Below the pieces are notes generated by a model that was given only the letters and a program-made list of their open reading frames with translations, was not told the origin of the DNA and did no database searches. The position numbers and the translations under genes were made by a program. Positions 1 through 5,517 of a stretch of DNA of 12,571 nucleotides are shown here, one piece after another; within the stretch, counting starts at the first letter, position 1; each line of letters begins with the position of its first letter. The stretch is from an uncultured Bacilli bacterium (GTDB lineage: Bacteria; Bacillota_I; Bacilli_A; RF39; UBA660). The stretch covers positions 1 to 12,571 of the forward strand of contig CANRMU010000017.1 of NCBI GenBank assembly GCA_947631895.1, in the 5' to 3' direction.

Positions 1-243
1 AATAACATGATAATTATTTTCTTTGAAAAATCTTTCTGGTGCTTTGTGATAGATACCAGTTGCTTCCATAACAACAGTTAAGTTATCTTTTATGTTTAAA
101 TCAGAAATATAAGAATCTATTTTTTTGAAATTAGATAAGTTATGTAAATATTCAATAGGTTCTAATAAAACATCACCAACATTACTAGATAACATAAACA
201 TGCTTTTACCTTTAGCAACATCTAGTACTAATACATACTTCAT
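1..243 (-). CDS. IS110-family DEDD recombinase (transposase), N-terminal 81 codons, cut by window edge
   Basis: Reading down from the ATG at 243-241 gives an open frame to the window edge. It begins MKYVLVLDVAKGKS and includes VVMEATGIYHKAPERFF, the signature of the RuvC-like DEDD domain of IS110 transposases. Asp8 and Glu60 are the first two catalytic acidic residues; the later two Asp and the C-terminal serine-containing Tnp domain lie outside the window. A Shine-Dalgarno-like run AGGAAAGGAAG (minus 260-250) lies 6 nt before the ATG. The protein would act with the bridge RNA as a site-specific recombinase that joins the element's circular junction to a target. No stop or frameshift is seen in the visible part, but whether the full gene is intact cannot be judged. 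Confidence 0.9.
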   Translation of the reverse strand, partial: MKYVLVLDVAKGKSMFMLSSNVGDVLLEPIEYLHNLSNFKKIDSYISDLNIKDNLTVVMEATGIYHKAPERFFKENNYHVI

Positions 244-269
244 ATAATACTTCCTTTCCTAGTTTGACT

Positions 270-447
270 CTTAGTGCTTACCATTATCTTATCATGCGGT
301 TTATATGGATTCATTAGACCCCACTTTCTAAGACTAAATTAATAATAAGATAAAAGACGGGCAGTCAAATTATGGATTCACAGACCCTTGGTACAATCTG
401 CCCAAACTCAAACCGAATTTTTTGTTCTTTTCTTATAAGAAAAGAAC
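270..447 (-). ncRNA. Candidate IS110 bridge RNA (5' stem-loop, target-binding loop, donor-binding loop)
   Basis: Read on the minus strand, the recombinase's upstream region folds by hand into three units in the order known for IS110 bridge RNAs. First is a 5' stem-loop, GUUCUUUUC with GAAAAGAAC (447-424). Second is a hairpin closed by GGGCAG (403-398) and CUGCCC (364-359), enclosing an internal loop of AUUGUACCAA (397-388) and AUAAUUUGA (373-365), with a tip hairpin at 387-374. Third is a hairpin closed by a 12-bp stem (353-342 with 295-284, one G-U), enclosing a second internal loop and a tip hairpin at 321-307. The two tip hairpins have nearly the same sequence. The length, about 178 nt, is close to that reported for IS621. 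The 3' end is uncertain. No covariation could be checked; the call rests on position, fold order and the guide-to-flank match. Confidence 0.7.
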
Positions 448-454
448 AAAAAAT
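417..454. repeat. 38-bp perfect palindrome
   Basis: Every base from 417 to 435 pairs with its mirror from 454 down to 436; the centre is TTATAA, with arms GTTCTTTTC and GAAAAGAAC flanked by T6 and A6. On either strand the T run comes before the stem and the A run after it, the reverse of a rho-independent terminator, so it is not read as one. It coincides with the proposed 5' stem-loop of the bridge RNA. Confidence 0.85.
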
Positions 455-463
455 ATTCTATCA
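455..463 (-). promoter_or_regulatory. Extended -10 promoter for the candidate bridge RNA
   Basis: The minus strand reads TGATAGAAT, an extended -10 (TGn plus TAGAAT, 5 of 6 to consensus). A G lies 8 nt downstream, at 447, exactly the first base of the 5' stem-loop. No good -35 is seen at 16-18 bp spacing (AAGAAA at 17), so it would depend on the extended element. Confidence 0.45.
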
Positions 464-489
464 TAAACCAATGAATATTTCTTCATCAA

Positions 490-518
490 TTTACATTTTA
501 AAGTATACATGGTACAAT
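490..518 (+). promoter_or_regulatory. Promoter for pduL-dusB, probably a hybrid with its -35 in the IS end
   Basis: The plus strand has TTTACA (490-495), a 17-bp spacer and TACAAT (513-518) preceded by TGG (510-512), an extended -10. Each hexamer is one base from consensus. Transcription would begin near 525, leaving only about 13 nt before the pduL ATG. If the IS110 end is at 509/510, the -10 belongs to the host and the -35 to the element. A leader this short puts the ribosome-binding site at the very 5' end of the mRNA, so another start point cannot be excluded. Confidence 0.6.
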
Positions 519-537
519 TTTGTTGGGTGATAAATTT

Positions 538-1095
538 ATGAAAATAAAAGTTAGTATTAGTAATCGTCATGTTCATTTAACTAAGGAAGTTTATGATAAA
601 TTATTTAATAAAGAAATGGTTAAAGATTTTGATATAAGTCAAAATAATGAATATGCTTCAACTGATTATGTAACTTTAAAAACTAGTTCTGGAGAAATTC
701 CTCATGTGAGAGTTATGGGACCATGTCGTTTATATAATCAAGTTGAAATATCAGCAAGCGATGCTTATGTTTTAGGAATAAATCCTCCAGTTAGAAAAAG
801 TGGTGATTTAACTAATTCAGAAAGTGTTTATGTTTTAGCAAATGGAAAAGAAGAATTGCTTCTTAATTGTTGTATACTTGCTCAGGCTCATTTACATTTA
901 AATCCTATTGAAGCTAAAAGTTTAAATTTAGTTGATAATCAAATGATTGACGTTGTAATAGATAAAGAACGAAAAGGCATTATTAAGGCTTTTGTTAAAG
1001 TTAAAGATAATGGGGTAAGAGATTTACATATTGACCGTGATGAAGCTAATGCTTTTTTACTTAAAAATGGGGATGAAGTAGAGATTAGGTTTTAG
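538..1095 (+). CDS. pduL: PduL-type phosphate acyltransferase (phosphotransacylase)
   Basis: This 185-aa cytosolic enzyme would interconvert acyl-CoA and phosphate with acyl phosphate and CoA; in the PduL family the substrate is propanoyl-CoA or acetyl-CoA, the step before acetate or propionate kinase. Family hallmarks are SNRHVHLT near the N-terminus (His11 and His13), the GPCRLYNQVEIS and GINPPVRKSGDL blocks in the middle, AQAHLHLNP (His118 and His120) and DLHIDRDEANA near the end; the paired HxH motifs bind the two metal ions. The ATG at 538 is chosen over an in-frame TTG at 520 because GGGTGA (525-530) sits 7 nt upstream and family members start at this point. The protein begins directly at the catalytic domain, with no encapsulation peptide, and no shell-protein gene is in view, so a housekeeping acetate or propionate role is more likely than a microcompartment. 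dusB follows 3 nt later. Confidence 0.9.
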   Translation: MKIKVSISNRHVHLTKEVYDKLFNKEMVKDFDISQNNEYASTDYVTLKTSSGEIPHVRVMGPCRLYNQVEISASDAYVLGINPPVRKSGDLTNSESVYVLANGKEELLLNCCILAQAHLHLNPIEAKSLNLVDNQMIDVVIDKERKGIIKAFVKVKDNGVRDLHIDRDEANAFLLKNGDEVEIRF

Positions 1096-1098
1096 CTT

Positions 1099-2082
1099 AT
1101 GGAATGGAATATTGGTAAAGTAAAAATTAAAAATCAAGTAGTTTTAGCTCCTATGGCAGGATATTCAAATACTAGCTTTAGAAAAATAATAAAAGAAATG
1201 GGAGCAGGACTTATTTATGCTGAAATGGTAAGTGATAAAGCTTTAGTTTATCAAAATGAAAAAACTTTTAGACTTTTAAAAATGAGTGAAGAAGAAAGAC
1301 CAATTGCCCAACAAATATTTGGAAGTGATGTAACTTCTTTTGTTGAAGCTGCTAAAATAGTAGAAGAAAAAATGCATCCTGATATCATTGATATTAATAT
1401 GGGTTGTCCTGTTCCAAAAGTTGCTATAGCATCGCAAGCAGGAAGTGCTCTTCTTAAAAATCCCAATAAAATATATGAGATTGTTAAAAGTGTTGTGGCT
1501 GCCGTTAGTGTTCCGGTTACTGTTAAAATTAGAAGTGGATGGGATGATTCTTCCATTAATGCCGTTTTAGTGGCTCGAAAATGTGAAGAAGCTGGGGCAA
1601 GTGCAATATGTGTTCATGCAAGAACTAGAGCTCAAGGTTATAGTGGCAAGGCTAATTGGCAAATAATTAAAGAAGTAAAAGAAAGTGTTAAAATTCCCGT
1701 TATTGGGAATGGTGATGTAACAAGTCCCATTTTGGCTCGAAAAATGCTCGATGAAACTGGTTGTGATGCTGTGATGATAGGAAGAGGAGTTCTAGGTAAT
1801 CCTTGGTTAATTAAAGAATGTGTAGAATATTTAGATAAAGGATGTTTAATTGAACCACCAACTTATCAAGAAAAAATTAAGATGATGAAAAAACATTTTA
1901 ATTTATTAAAAGAAGATAAATCTTTAAAAACTGCTTTATTAGAAATTAGATCTAATATTTTGTTTTATTTAAAAGGGATGCCAAATAGTAAAGAAATGAA
2001 ACAAAAAATATGTTCTTGTCAAAGTGAAGAAGAGATTATGAAATGTCTTGATGATTATTTAATATGGTTAAATAATTTATAA
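1099..2082 (+). CDS. dusB: tRNA-dihydrouridine synthase, DusB type
   Basis: This 327-aa FMN enzyme would reduce specific uridines in the tRNA D-loop using NADPH. The N-terminal TIM barrel shows APMAGYSNTSFRK (17-29), the FMN/substrate block INMGCPVPKV with catalytic Cys103, VKIRSGW (Lys143), CVHARTRAQGYSG (His173), VIGNGDV (201-207) and MIGRGVLGNPW (226-236). The C-terminal helical domain holds FKLLK-like and LEIRSN segments typical of the family. Length is normal. The ATG at 1099 gives the expected start just before KNQVVLAPMA; its ribosome site is weak (TAGG near 1086-1089), consistent with translational coupling to pduL, whose stop is 3 nt upstream. A hairpin terminator follows about 40 bp after the stop. 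The DusB subgroup is chosen on sequence resemblance to Bacillus DusB; which uridine it modifies is not visible. Confidence 0.92.
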   Translation: MEWNIGKVKIKNQVVLAPMAGYSNTSFRKIIKEMGAGLIYAEMVSDKALVYQNEKTFRLLKMSEEERPIAQQIFGSDVTSFVEAAKIVEEKMHPDIIDINMGCPVPKVAIASQAGSALLKNPNKIYEIVKSVVAAVSVPVTVKIRSGWDDSSINAVLVARKCEEAGASAICVHARTRAQGYSGKANWQIIKEVKESVKIPVIGNGDVTSPILARKMLDETGCDAVMIGRGVLGNPWLIKECVEYLDKGCLIEPPTYQEKIKMMKKHFNLLKEDKSLKTALLEIRSNILFYLKGMPNSKEMKQKICSCQSEEEIMKCLDDYLIWLNNL

Positions 2083-2123
2083 AAAATGATACTGTTCGAT
2101 AATTTGGGAATTAGTTAATTAAA

Positions 2124-2163
2124 AAAATACCAAAATTGAAATTTGGTATTTTACTATTTTTTC
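2124..2163 (+). terminator. Rho-independent terminator after dusB
   Basis: AAAATACCAAA (2124-2134) pairs with TTTGGTATTTT (2142-2152) around a 7-nt loop and is followed by a long T-rich run to about 2172. The stem is weak in GC (two G-C pairs), normal for this base composition. Confidence 0.7.
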
Positions 2164-2172
2164 TTGTTTTTT

Positions 2173-2417
2173 ATGAGTTTTGGAAAGCAGGAATACTCAA
2201 AAAATTTCACCCATTATTTGATGACAGCTGTTTTAATCATGTCTTTAGTAAAGAAGAATTCATTATTGACTTTATTAATGCTTTTTTTAATACTAAATAT
2301 AGACATGAAGATGTACTACTTAAAAGTGAAGATGTGCTGCCTGAAACTGAATATAATGAATGGCAAACAAGAAAAAATCAAAAAATTAGTTATGCTAATG
2401 AACTAATAGATTTATAG
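2173..2417 (+). pseudogene. Probable remnant of an Rpn / PD-(D/E)XK transposase-like protein, N-terminal fragment
   Basis: An open frame reads FHPLFDDSCFNHVFSKEEF and then IIDFINAFFNTKY, recalling the N-terminus of Rpn-family recombination-promoting nuclease/putative transposase proteins, where a 'F..VF..EE...DFIN.F' pattern leads into the nuclease fold. The frame stops after about 70 family-like residues, before any catalytic PD-(D/E)XK residues; family members usually run to about 250-300 aa. In this frame the only upstream start is a TTG at 2136 inside a terminator stem. An ATG at 2173 lies in the next frame and would join the family-like frame by a one-base change in the A6 run near 2199-2204, suggesting a frameshift. 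The last codons lie in another terminator hairpin. No ribosome site is seen. The match is by eye only; it could be a chance ORF. Confidence 0.4.
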
Positions 2418-2440
2418 TTCATTAGCTTATTCTTCTTTTT
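2394..2440 (+). terminator. Strong rho-independent terminator
   Basis: GCTAATGAACTA (2394-2405) pairs perfectly with TAGTTCATTAGC (2415-2426) around a 9-nt loop, followed by TTATTCTTCTTTTT. The upstream side is A-rich. It ends the remnant ORF and isolates the exonuclease promoter downstream. Confidence 0.75.
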
Positions 2441-2450
2441 AAAGAAGAAT
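2429..2450. repeat. Inverted repeat, 10-bp arms
   Basis: ATTCTTCTTT (2429-2438) and AAAGAAGAAT (2441-2450) are exact inverted copies separated by TT. The left arm overlaps the T tail of the preceding terminator. No T run follows, so it is not a plus-strand terminator in itself; it could be an operator-like site or part of a composite terminator. Confidence 0.45.
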
Positions 2451-2517
2451 GTCTCTAGTATAATTAATAAAAAAAGAAAATTAAAGTTATTCGACAAAAT
2501 CTGTCAAAATTTATGAT

Positions 2518-2546
2518 TTGACTATTACTTAAAAGACTTATATAAT
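2518..2546 (+). promoter_or_regulatory. Near-consensus sigma-A promoter for the exonuclease gene
   Basis: TTGACT (2518-2523), 17-bp spacer, TATAAT (2541-2546). Transcription would start near 2553, 18 nt ahead of the ATG and just upstream of the AAAGAGG ribosome site. It is the likely promoter for the exonuclease and possibly addB-addA, since no terminator is seen between them. Confidence 0.8.
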
Positions 2547-2570
2547 CATTTTTTGAAAAGAGGTATTAGC

Positions 2571-3137
2571 ATGTATATTAAATCAATTTTAAATAAATAT
2601 CATTTATTAGAAGATACTTTTGTGGTTTTTGATGTTGAAACAACTGGTTTAAGTCCAAGTAGGGATAAATTAATTGAAATAGGTGCCGTTAAAATATGTA
2701 AGGGAAAAATTATTGATCGTTTTAATGAATTAATAAATCCTAATATTAGTATATCTTCTAAGATAACTTCAATAACTCATATAACAAATGAAATGGTAAG
2801 AGATTGTTCAAGTGATGATATTATTGTTAAGAAATTTTTAAAGTTTGTGGATTGTTATCCAGTTATTGCTCATAATGCTAAGTTTGATGTAGCATTTATT
2901 AAAGTTGCTTGTTATAGACATCATTTAGGAATCTTTAATAATGATGTAATTGATACTATGATTTTAGCAAGAATGCTTCATCCAGAATGGCCAAATCATA
3001 AATTAGAAACCATAACTAATAATTTAGATGTTAAATTTGAAGAAAATAAACATCACCGTGCTTTATATGATGCTGAGGGTACTGCTTTTGCTTTTTATAA
3101 AATGGGTGAGGAAATTAATAGTCAATTTGTTAGGTAA
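2571..3137 (+). CDS. DEDDh-family 3'-5' exonuclease (DnaQ / PolC exonuclease-like)
   Basis: This 188-aa single-domain protein has all five DEDDh catalytic residues. Exo I is FDVETTGL (Asp21, Glu23), Exo II is HNAKFDVAFI (Asp106) and Exo III is HRALYDAEG (His162, Asp167). These bind two metal ions and hydrolyse DNA or RNA from the 3' end. The order and spacing resemble the exonuclease domain of PolC and free-standing DnaQ-like proteins of Firmicutes; no polymerase, helicase or BRCT part is attached. The ATG at 2571 is preferred over an in-frame TTG at 2553 because AAAGAGG (2557-2563) lies 7 nt before it and the TTG would overlap the predicted transcription start. The gene stands 37 nt ahead of addB, so a part in recombination or repair end-processing is a fair inference; a replication proofreading or RNA-trimming role is equally possible. 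Confidence 0.85.
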   Translation: MYIKSILNKYHLLEDTFVVFDVETTGLSPSRDKLIEIGAVKICKGKIIDRFNELINPNISISSKITSITHITNEMVRDCSSDDIIVKKFLKFVDCYPVIAHNAKFDVAFIKVACYRHHLGIFNNDVIDTMILARMLHPEWPNHKLETITNNLDVKFEENKHHRALYDAEGTAFAFYKMGEEINSQFVR

Positions 3138-3150
3138 AAGATTATTTTTG

Positions 3151-3159
3151 TGATACAAT
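3151..3159 (+). promoter_or_regulatory. Possible extended -10 promoter for addB
   Basis: TGATACAAT lies in the 37-bp gap before addB (TGn plus TACAAT). No -35 at a suitable distance is seen, and the start point would fall on the GGTGG ribosome site, giving a very short leader. Read-through from the exonuclease promoter may be the main source. Confidence 0.3.
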
Positions 3160-3174
3160 ATTTTTGGTGGTAGT

Positions 3175-5517
3175 ATGCAAAAGATTTACATAACAAGTAA
3201 TAATAACAAATTATACTTATTAGATAAACTAAGAAAAAATAATGATTTATCTTCTTTAGTAATGTCTTTAAATGAACTAAAAAGGCAACTTTTTTTTGAT
3301 TATAATGAAGATGCTTTATTTTATTTAGTATCTAAATATCATATAACTAAAGAAATAGCTAATACTTATGTTTTAAATTTATATTATTTAAATGATCAAG
3401 ATTCGGATAATGAAAAAATTAAATTTTTAATTAAAATAAAAAAAGAATTAGAAGAAAATAATTTATTAATTTATAATCCTTTATTTAGAGAATGGTTAAA
3501 AAATTATGAATTATGTTTTTATCATTTAACTAAAACTAATCTAGTTAATAACATATATTTAGAATGTTTAAAAATAACAAAAGTAAGTGAAGAAAAATTT
3601 GCTGATTTGAATAATACTATTCCTTATTTTACTAATTTGAAAAAAAGAGAAGAAGTAAGTAATATTTGTAATCAAATTGTTAATTTAATTAAAGAGGGTA
3701 TTTCTTATCAAAAAATATATTTAACTAATGTAAATGAAGAATATCGTAATTTATTTTTAACTTATGGTAAATTTTTTAATTTAAATTTTTCTTTTAGTAA
3801 AACTTTAAATATTTATTCAACTAAAATAGTTAAATATTTTGTTAATCATATTAAAGAAGATTGGAATATTCTTTTTGAAAATCTTAAAAAAACTTTAAAG
3901 AATCTTTCTGATGAAAAAGTTTATAATGCTTTAATTAATTTTGCTAATAAATATTTGGCTTTAGAAAAAAATGATGAATTTTATAATTTTGTTTTAGAGT
4001 CCATAAAAGAAATAACTATTAAAATTGATATACCTAAAAATTGTATTAAAGATTTTGATTTTTTAAATGGGGAAGTAGAAGAAGATGCTTATATTTTTTT
4101 AGTAAATGCCAGTGAATCTTGTTTTCCCAATTTAGTTAAAAATTATGAATATTTAACAGATAGGGAAAGAAATAGTTTAAATATGCTAAGTATTTTAGAA
4201 GAAAATCAAAATATTTTACATGATACATTACAAAGATTAAATTATTATTCTAATTTAACTATTTCTTTAAGTGCTTTAGATGATGGTAAATATTATTTAG
4301 CTCCCATTTTAAAGGAATGTTCTTTAAAAGAAATAAAAATTTTACCAAATTATGAAAATTCTCATTTATTTAATAAACTTTCTTTTGCCTCAAATATGGA
4401 CCTTTATTATGAATATGGAGTATGGGATAATTCTTTAGATAAATTATATTCTACTTATAAAGATGCTAATTATAAAAGTTATAATCATCAATTTAAAAAA
4501 TTTAATATTGTTAAACCAATTAATACTTTATCATATTCTAATTTAGATCTTTATAATCGTTGTCCTTTTCGTTTTTATTTAAATAGTGTATTAAAAATTA
4601 ATAAAACTAATCCTACATTTTTTCAAAGTATTGGAACTTTTTATCATCATGTTTTAGAACAATTTTATGAACCTGATTTTGATTTTGAAAAGTTAGTTTT
4701 AGAAGAAAAGAATAATTTTAATAATTCTAAAAAAGAAGAATTTTTCTTTAATAAATTAACTAATAATTTAAGAAGAGTAATAGAAGAAATTAAAAGACAA
4801 GAAGCATATTCTAGTCTTAAGAATGTTTTATGTGAAGTTAAGATTGAATTTTTAATTAATCATGATGTTACTTTTAAAGGTTTTATTGATAAGTTTTATT
4901 ATGATGATAAAAGAATTAGTGTAATTGATTATAAAACTGGTAGTCCTAAAATAGATTTTTATTTAATTAATTATGGGATAGGTATGCAACTGCCAATATA
5001 TGCTTATTTACTTAGTAAATCACAATTTAAAGATTATGAATTAGTTGGTTTTTATTTACAAAAAGTTGTACCTTCTTTAGTTAATGCAGATTTAAAGCAT
5101 CTTAAAAAAGAATTAGAAGAAAAAGAGTATTATTTAGAAGGATATAGTACTAATGATGAAGATGCTTTAATTAAATTTGATAGTTGTTATGTTGATAGTA
5201 AAGTAATTAAAGGTTTAAAAAAATCGTCTAAAGGTTTTTATAAATATTCAAAAGTAATGAGTAAAGAAGAAATTGCTAAGATGAATTTATTTACGGAACA
5301 AAAGATAAATGAAACAGTTGAAGAAATATTTAATGGTAATTTTACTATAGCTCCTAAAAATATTGGGAATAAAAATGTTGGCTGTGAATTTTGTCCTTAT
5401 GAAGCTATTTGTAATTATAATGGCTTAGATATTGTTTATGAAAAAAGAGTTAAACCAGAATTTTTAGGAGGTGAAGAAGATGAATTACTCAAAGATGCAG
5501 TTACAAGCAATCAATAA
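3175..5517 (+). CDS. addB: AddB/RexB-type ATP-dependent nuclease subunit B (compact form)
   Basis: This would be the non-translocating partner in the AddAB recombination complex, which resects double-strand breaks and responds to a Chi-like site; its nuclease cuts one strand. The C-terminal third has the AddB nuclease fold: YNRCPFRFY (Cys463), GTFYHHVLEQF (His491/492), GFIDKFY (Asp572), VIDYKTGS (Asp585, Lys587) and MQLPIYAYLL (Gln605). Cys463 with Cys737, Cys740 and Cys746 (GCEFCPYEAIC) matches the 4Fe-4S staple of AddB. The N-terminus, MQKIYITSNNNKLYLLDKL, sits where AddB carries a Walker A P-loop but has no GxxGxGKT, so ATP binding is probably lost, as in RexB-like proteins. At 780 aa it is well short of the about 1150 aa usual for AddB, mainly in the helicase-like part. 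The ATG has a GGTGG site 4 nt upstream. The 3' end overlaps addA. Confidence 0.88.
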   Translation: MQKIYITSNNNKLYLLDKLRKNNDLSSLVMSLNELKRQLFFDYNEDALFYLVSKYHITKEIANTYVLNLYYLNDQDSDNEKIKFLIKIKKELEENNLLIYNPLFREWLKNYELCFYHLTKTNLVNNIYLECLKITKVSEEKFADLNNTIPYFTNLKKREEVSNICNQIVNLIKEGISYQKIYLTNVNEEYRNLFLTYGKFFNLNFSFSKTLNIYSTKIVKYFVNHIKEDWNILFENLKKTLKNLSDEKVYNALINFANKYLALEKNDEFYNFVLESIKEITIKIDIPKNCIKDFDFLNGEVEEDAYIFLVNASESCFPNLVKNYEYLTDRERNSLNMLSILEENQNILHDTLQRLNYYSNLTISLSALDDGKYYLAPILKECSLKEIKILPNYENSHLFNKLSFASNMDLYYEYGVWDNSLDKLYSTYKDANYKSYNHQFKKFNIVKPINTLSYSNLDLYNRCPFRFYLNSVLKINKTNPTFFQSIGTFYHHVLEQFYEPDFDFEKLVLEEKNNFNNSKKEEFFFNKLTNNLRRVIEEIKRQEAYSSLKNVLCEVKIEFLINHDVTFKGFIDKFYYDDKRISVIDYKTGSPKIDFYLINYGIGMQLPIYAYLLSKSQFKDYELVGFYLQKVVPSLVNADLKHLKKELEEKEYYLEGYSTNDEDALIKFDSCYVDSKVIKGLKKSSKGFYKYSKVMSKEEIAKMNLFTEQKINETVEEIFNGNFTIAPKNIGNKNVGCEFCPYEAICNYNGLDIVYEKRVKPEFLGGEEDELLKDAVTSNQ
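5466..5474 (+). promoter_or_regulatory. Perfect Shine-Dalgarno for addA inside addB
   Basis: AGGAGGTGA lies 5 nt before the ATG at 5480 (8 nt counted from the AGGAGG core). It is the best ribosome site in the window and decides the addA start: the alternative GTG at 5471 lies inside it and cannot be the start. Confidence 0.85.

Larger units (their letters stand above)
1..509 (-). mobile_element. Left (upstream) end of an IS110-family insertion sequence, partial
   Basis: The minus strand carries the start of an IS110-family recombinase and, upstream of it, about 265 bp of non-coding DNA, the usual layout of the IS110 group, where the left end encodes a bridge RNA. The rest of the element lies beyond the window's left edge. 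The outer boundary near 509/510 is inferred: a 9-nt guide-like strand in the putative bridge RNA (minus 397-389, ATTGTACCA) recurs identically at minus 518-510, which would be the flanking target plus core. Elements of this family move through a circular intermediate and usually lack clear inverted repeats and target duplications, so the absence of both here is not evidence against it. Family assignment is confident; the exact end is moderately supported. Confidence 0.8.

Noticed and set aside
417..454. Palindrome as a bidirectional rho-independent terminator
   Set aside because: On both strands the T run is on the 5' side and the A run on the 3' side of the stem, the wrong polarity for termination.
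462..469. Alternative element boundary near 469, from minus GGTTTATG pairing with loop strand AUAUAAACC
   Set aside because: It relies on a U-G wobble and AT-rich bases, and does not explain the exact 9-nt match at 518-510.
293..511. Attempt to assign the right donor guide of the bridge RNA to the element's first bases
   Set aside because: Only CATG (plus one wobble) of the 3' loop strand pairs with the start of the inferred left end, and those bases also belong to the loop's closing stem. The other donor half lies outside the window, so no donor guide is claimed.
1251..1556. Minus-strand 101-codon open frame opposite dusB
   Set aside because: It lies wholly inside a well-supported dusB, has no ribosome site, and its residues mirror the dusB codons.
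2143..2406. Second plus-strand open frame overlapping the Rpn-like fragment
   Set aside because: Low-complexity hydrophobic translation with many Met and Leu, no ribosome site, starting inside a terminator; only its ATG at 2173 may matter as part of a frameshifted start.
2459..2464. TATAAT as a second promoter for the exonuclease gene
   Set aside because: No TTGACA-like hexamer at 16-18 bp and no TGn extension; the pair at 2518-2546 is far better.
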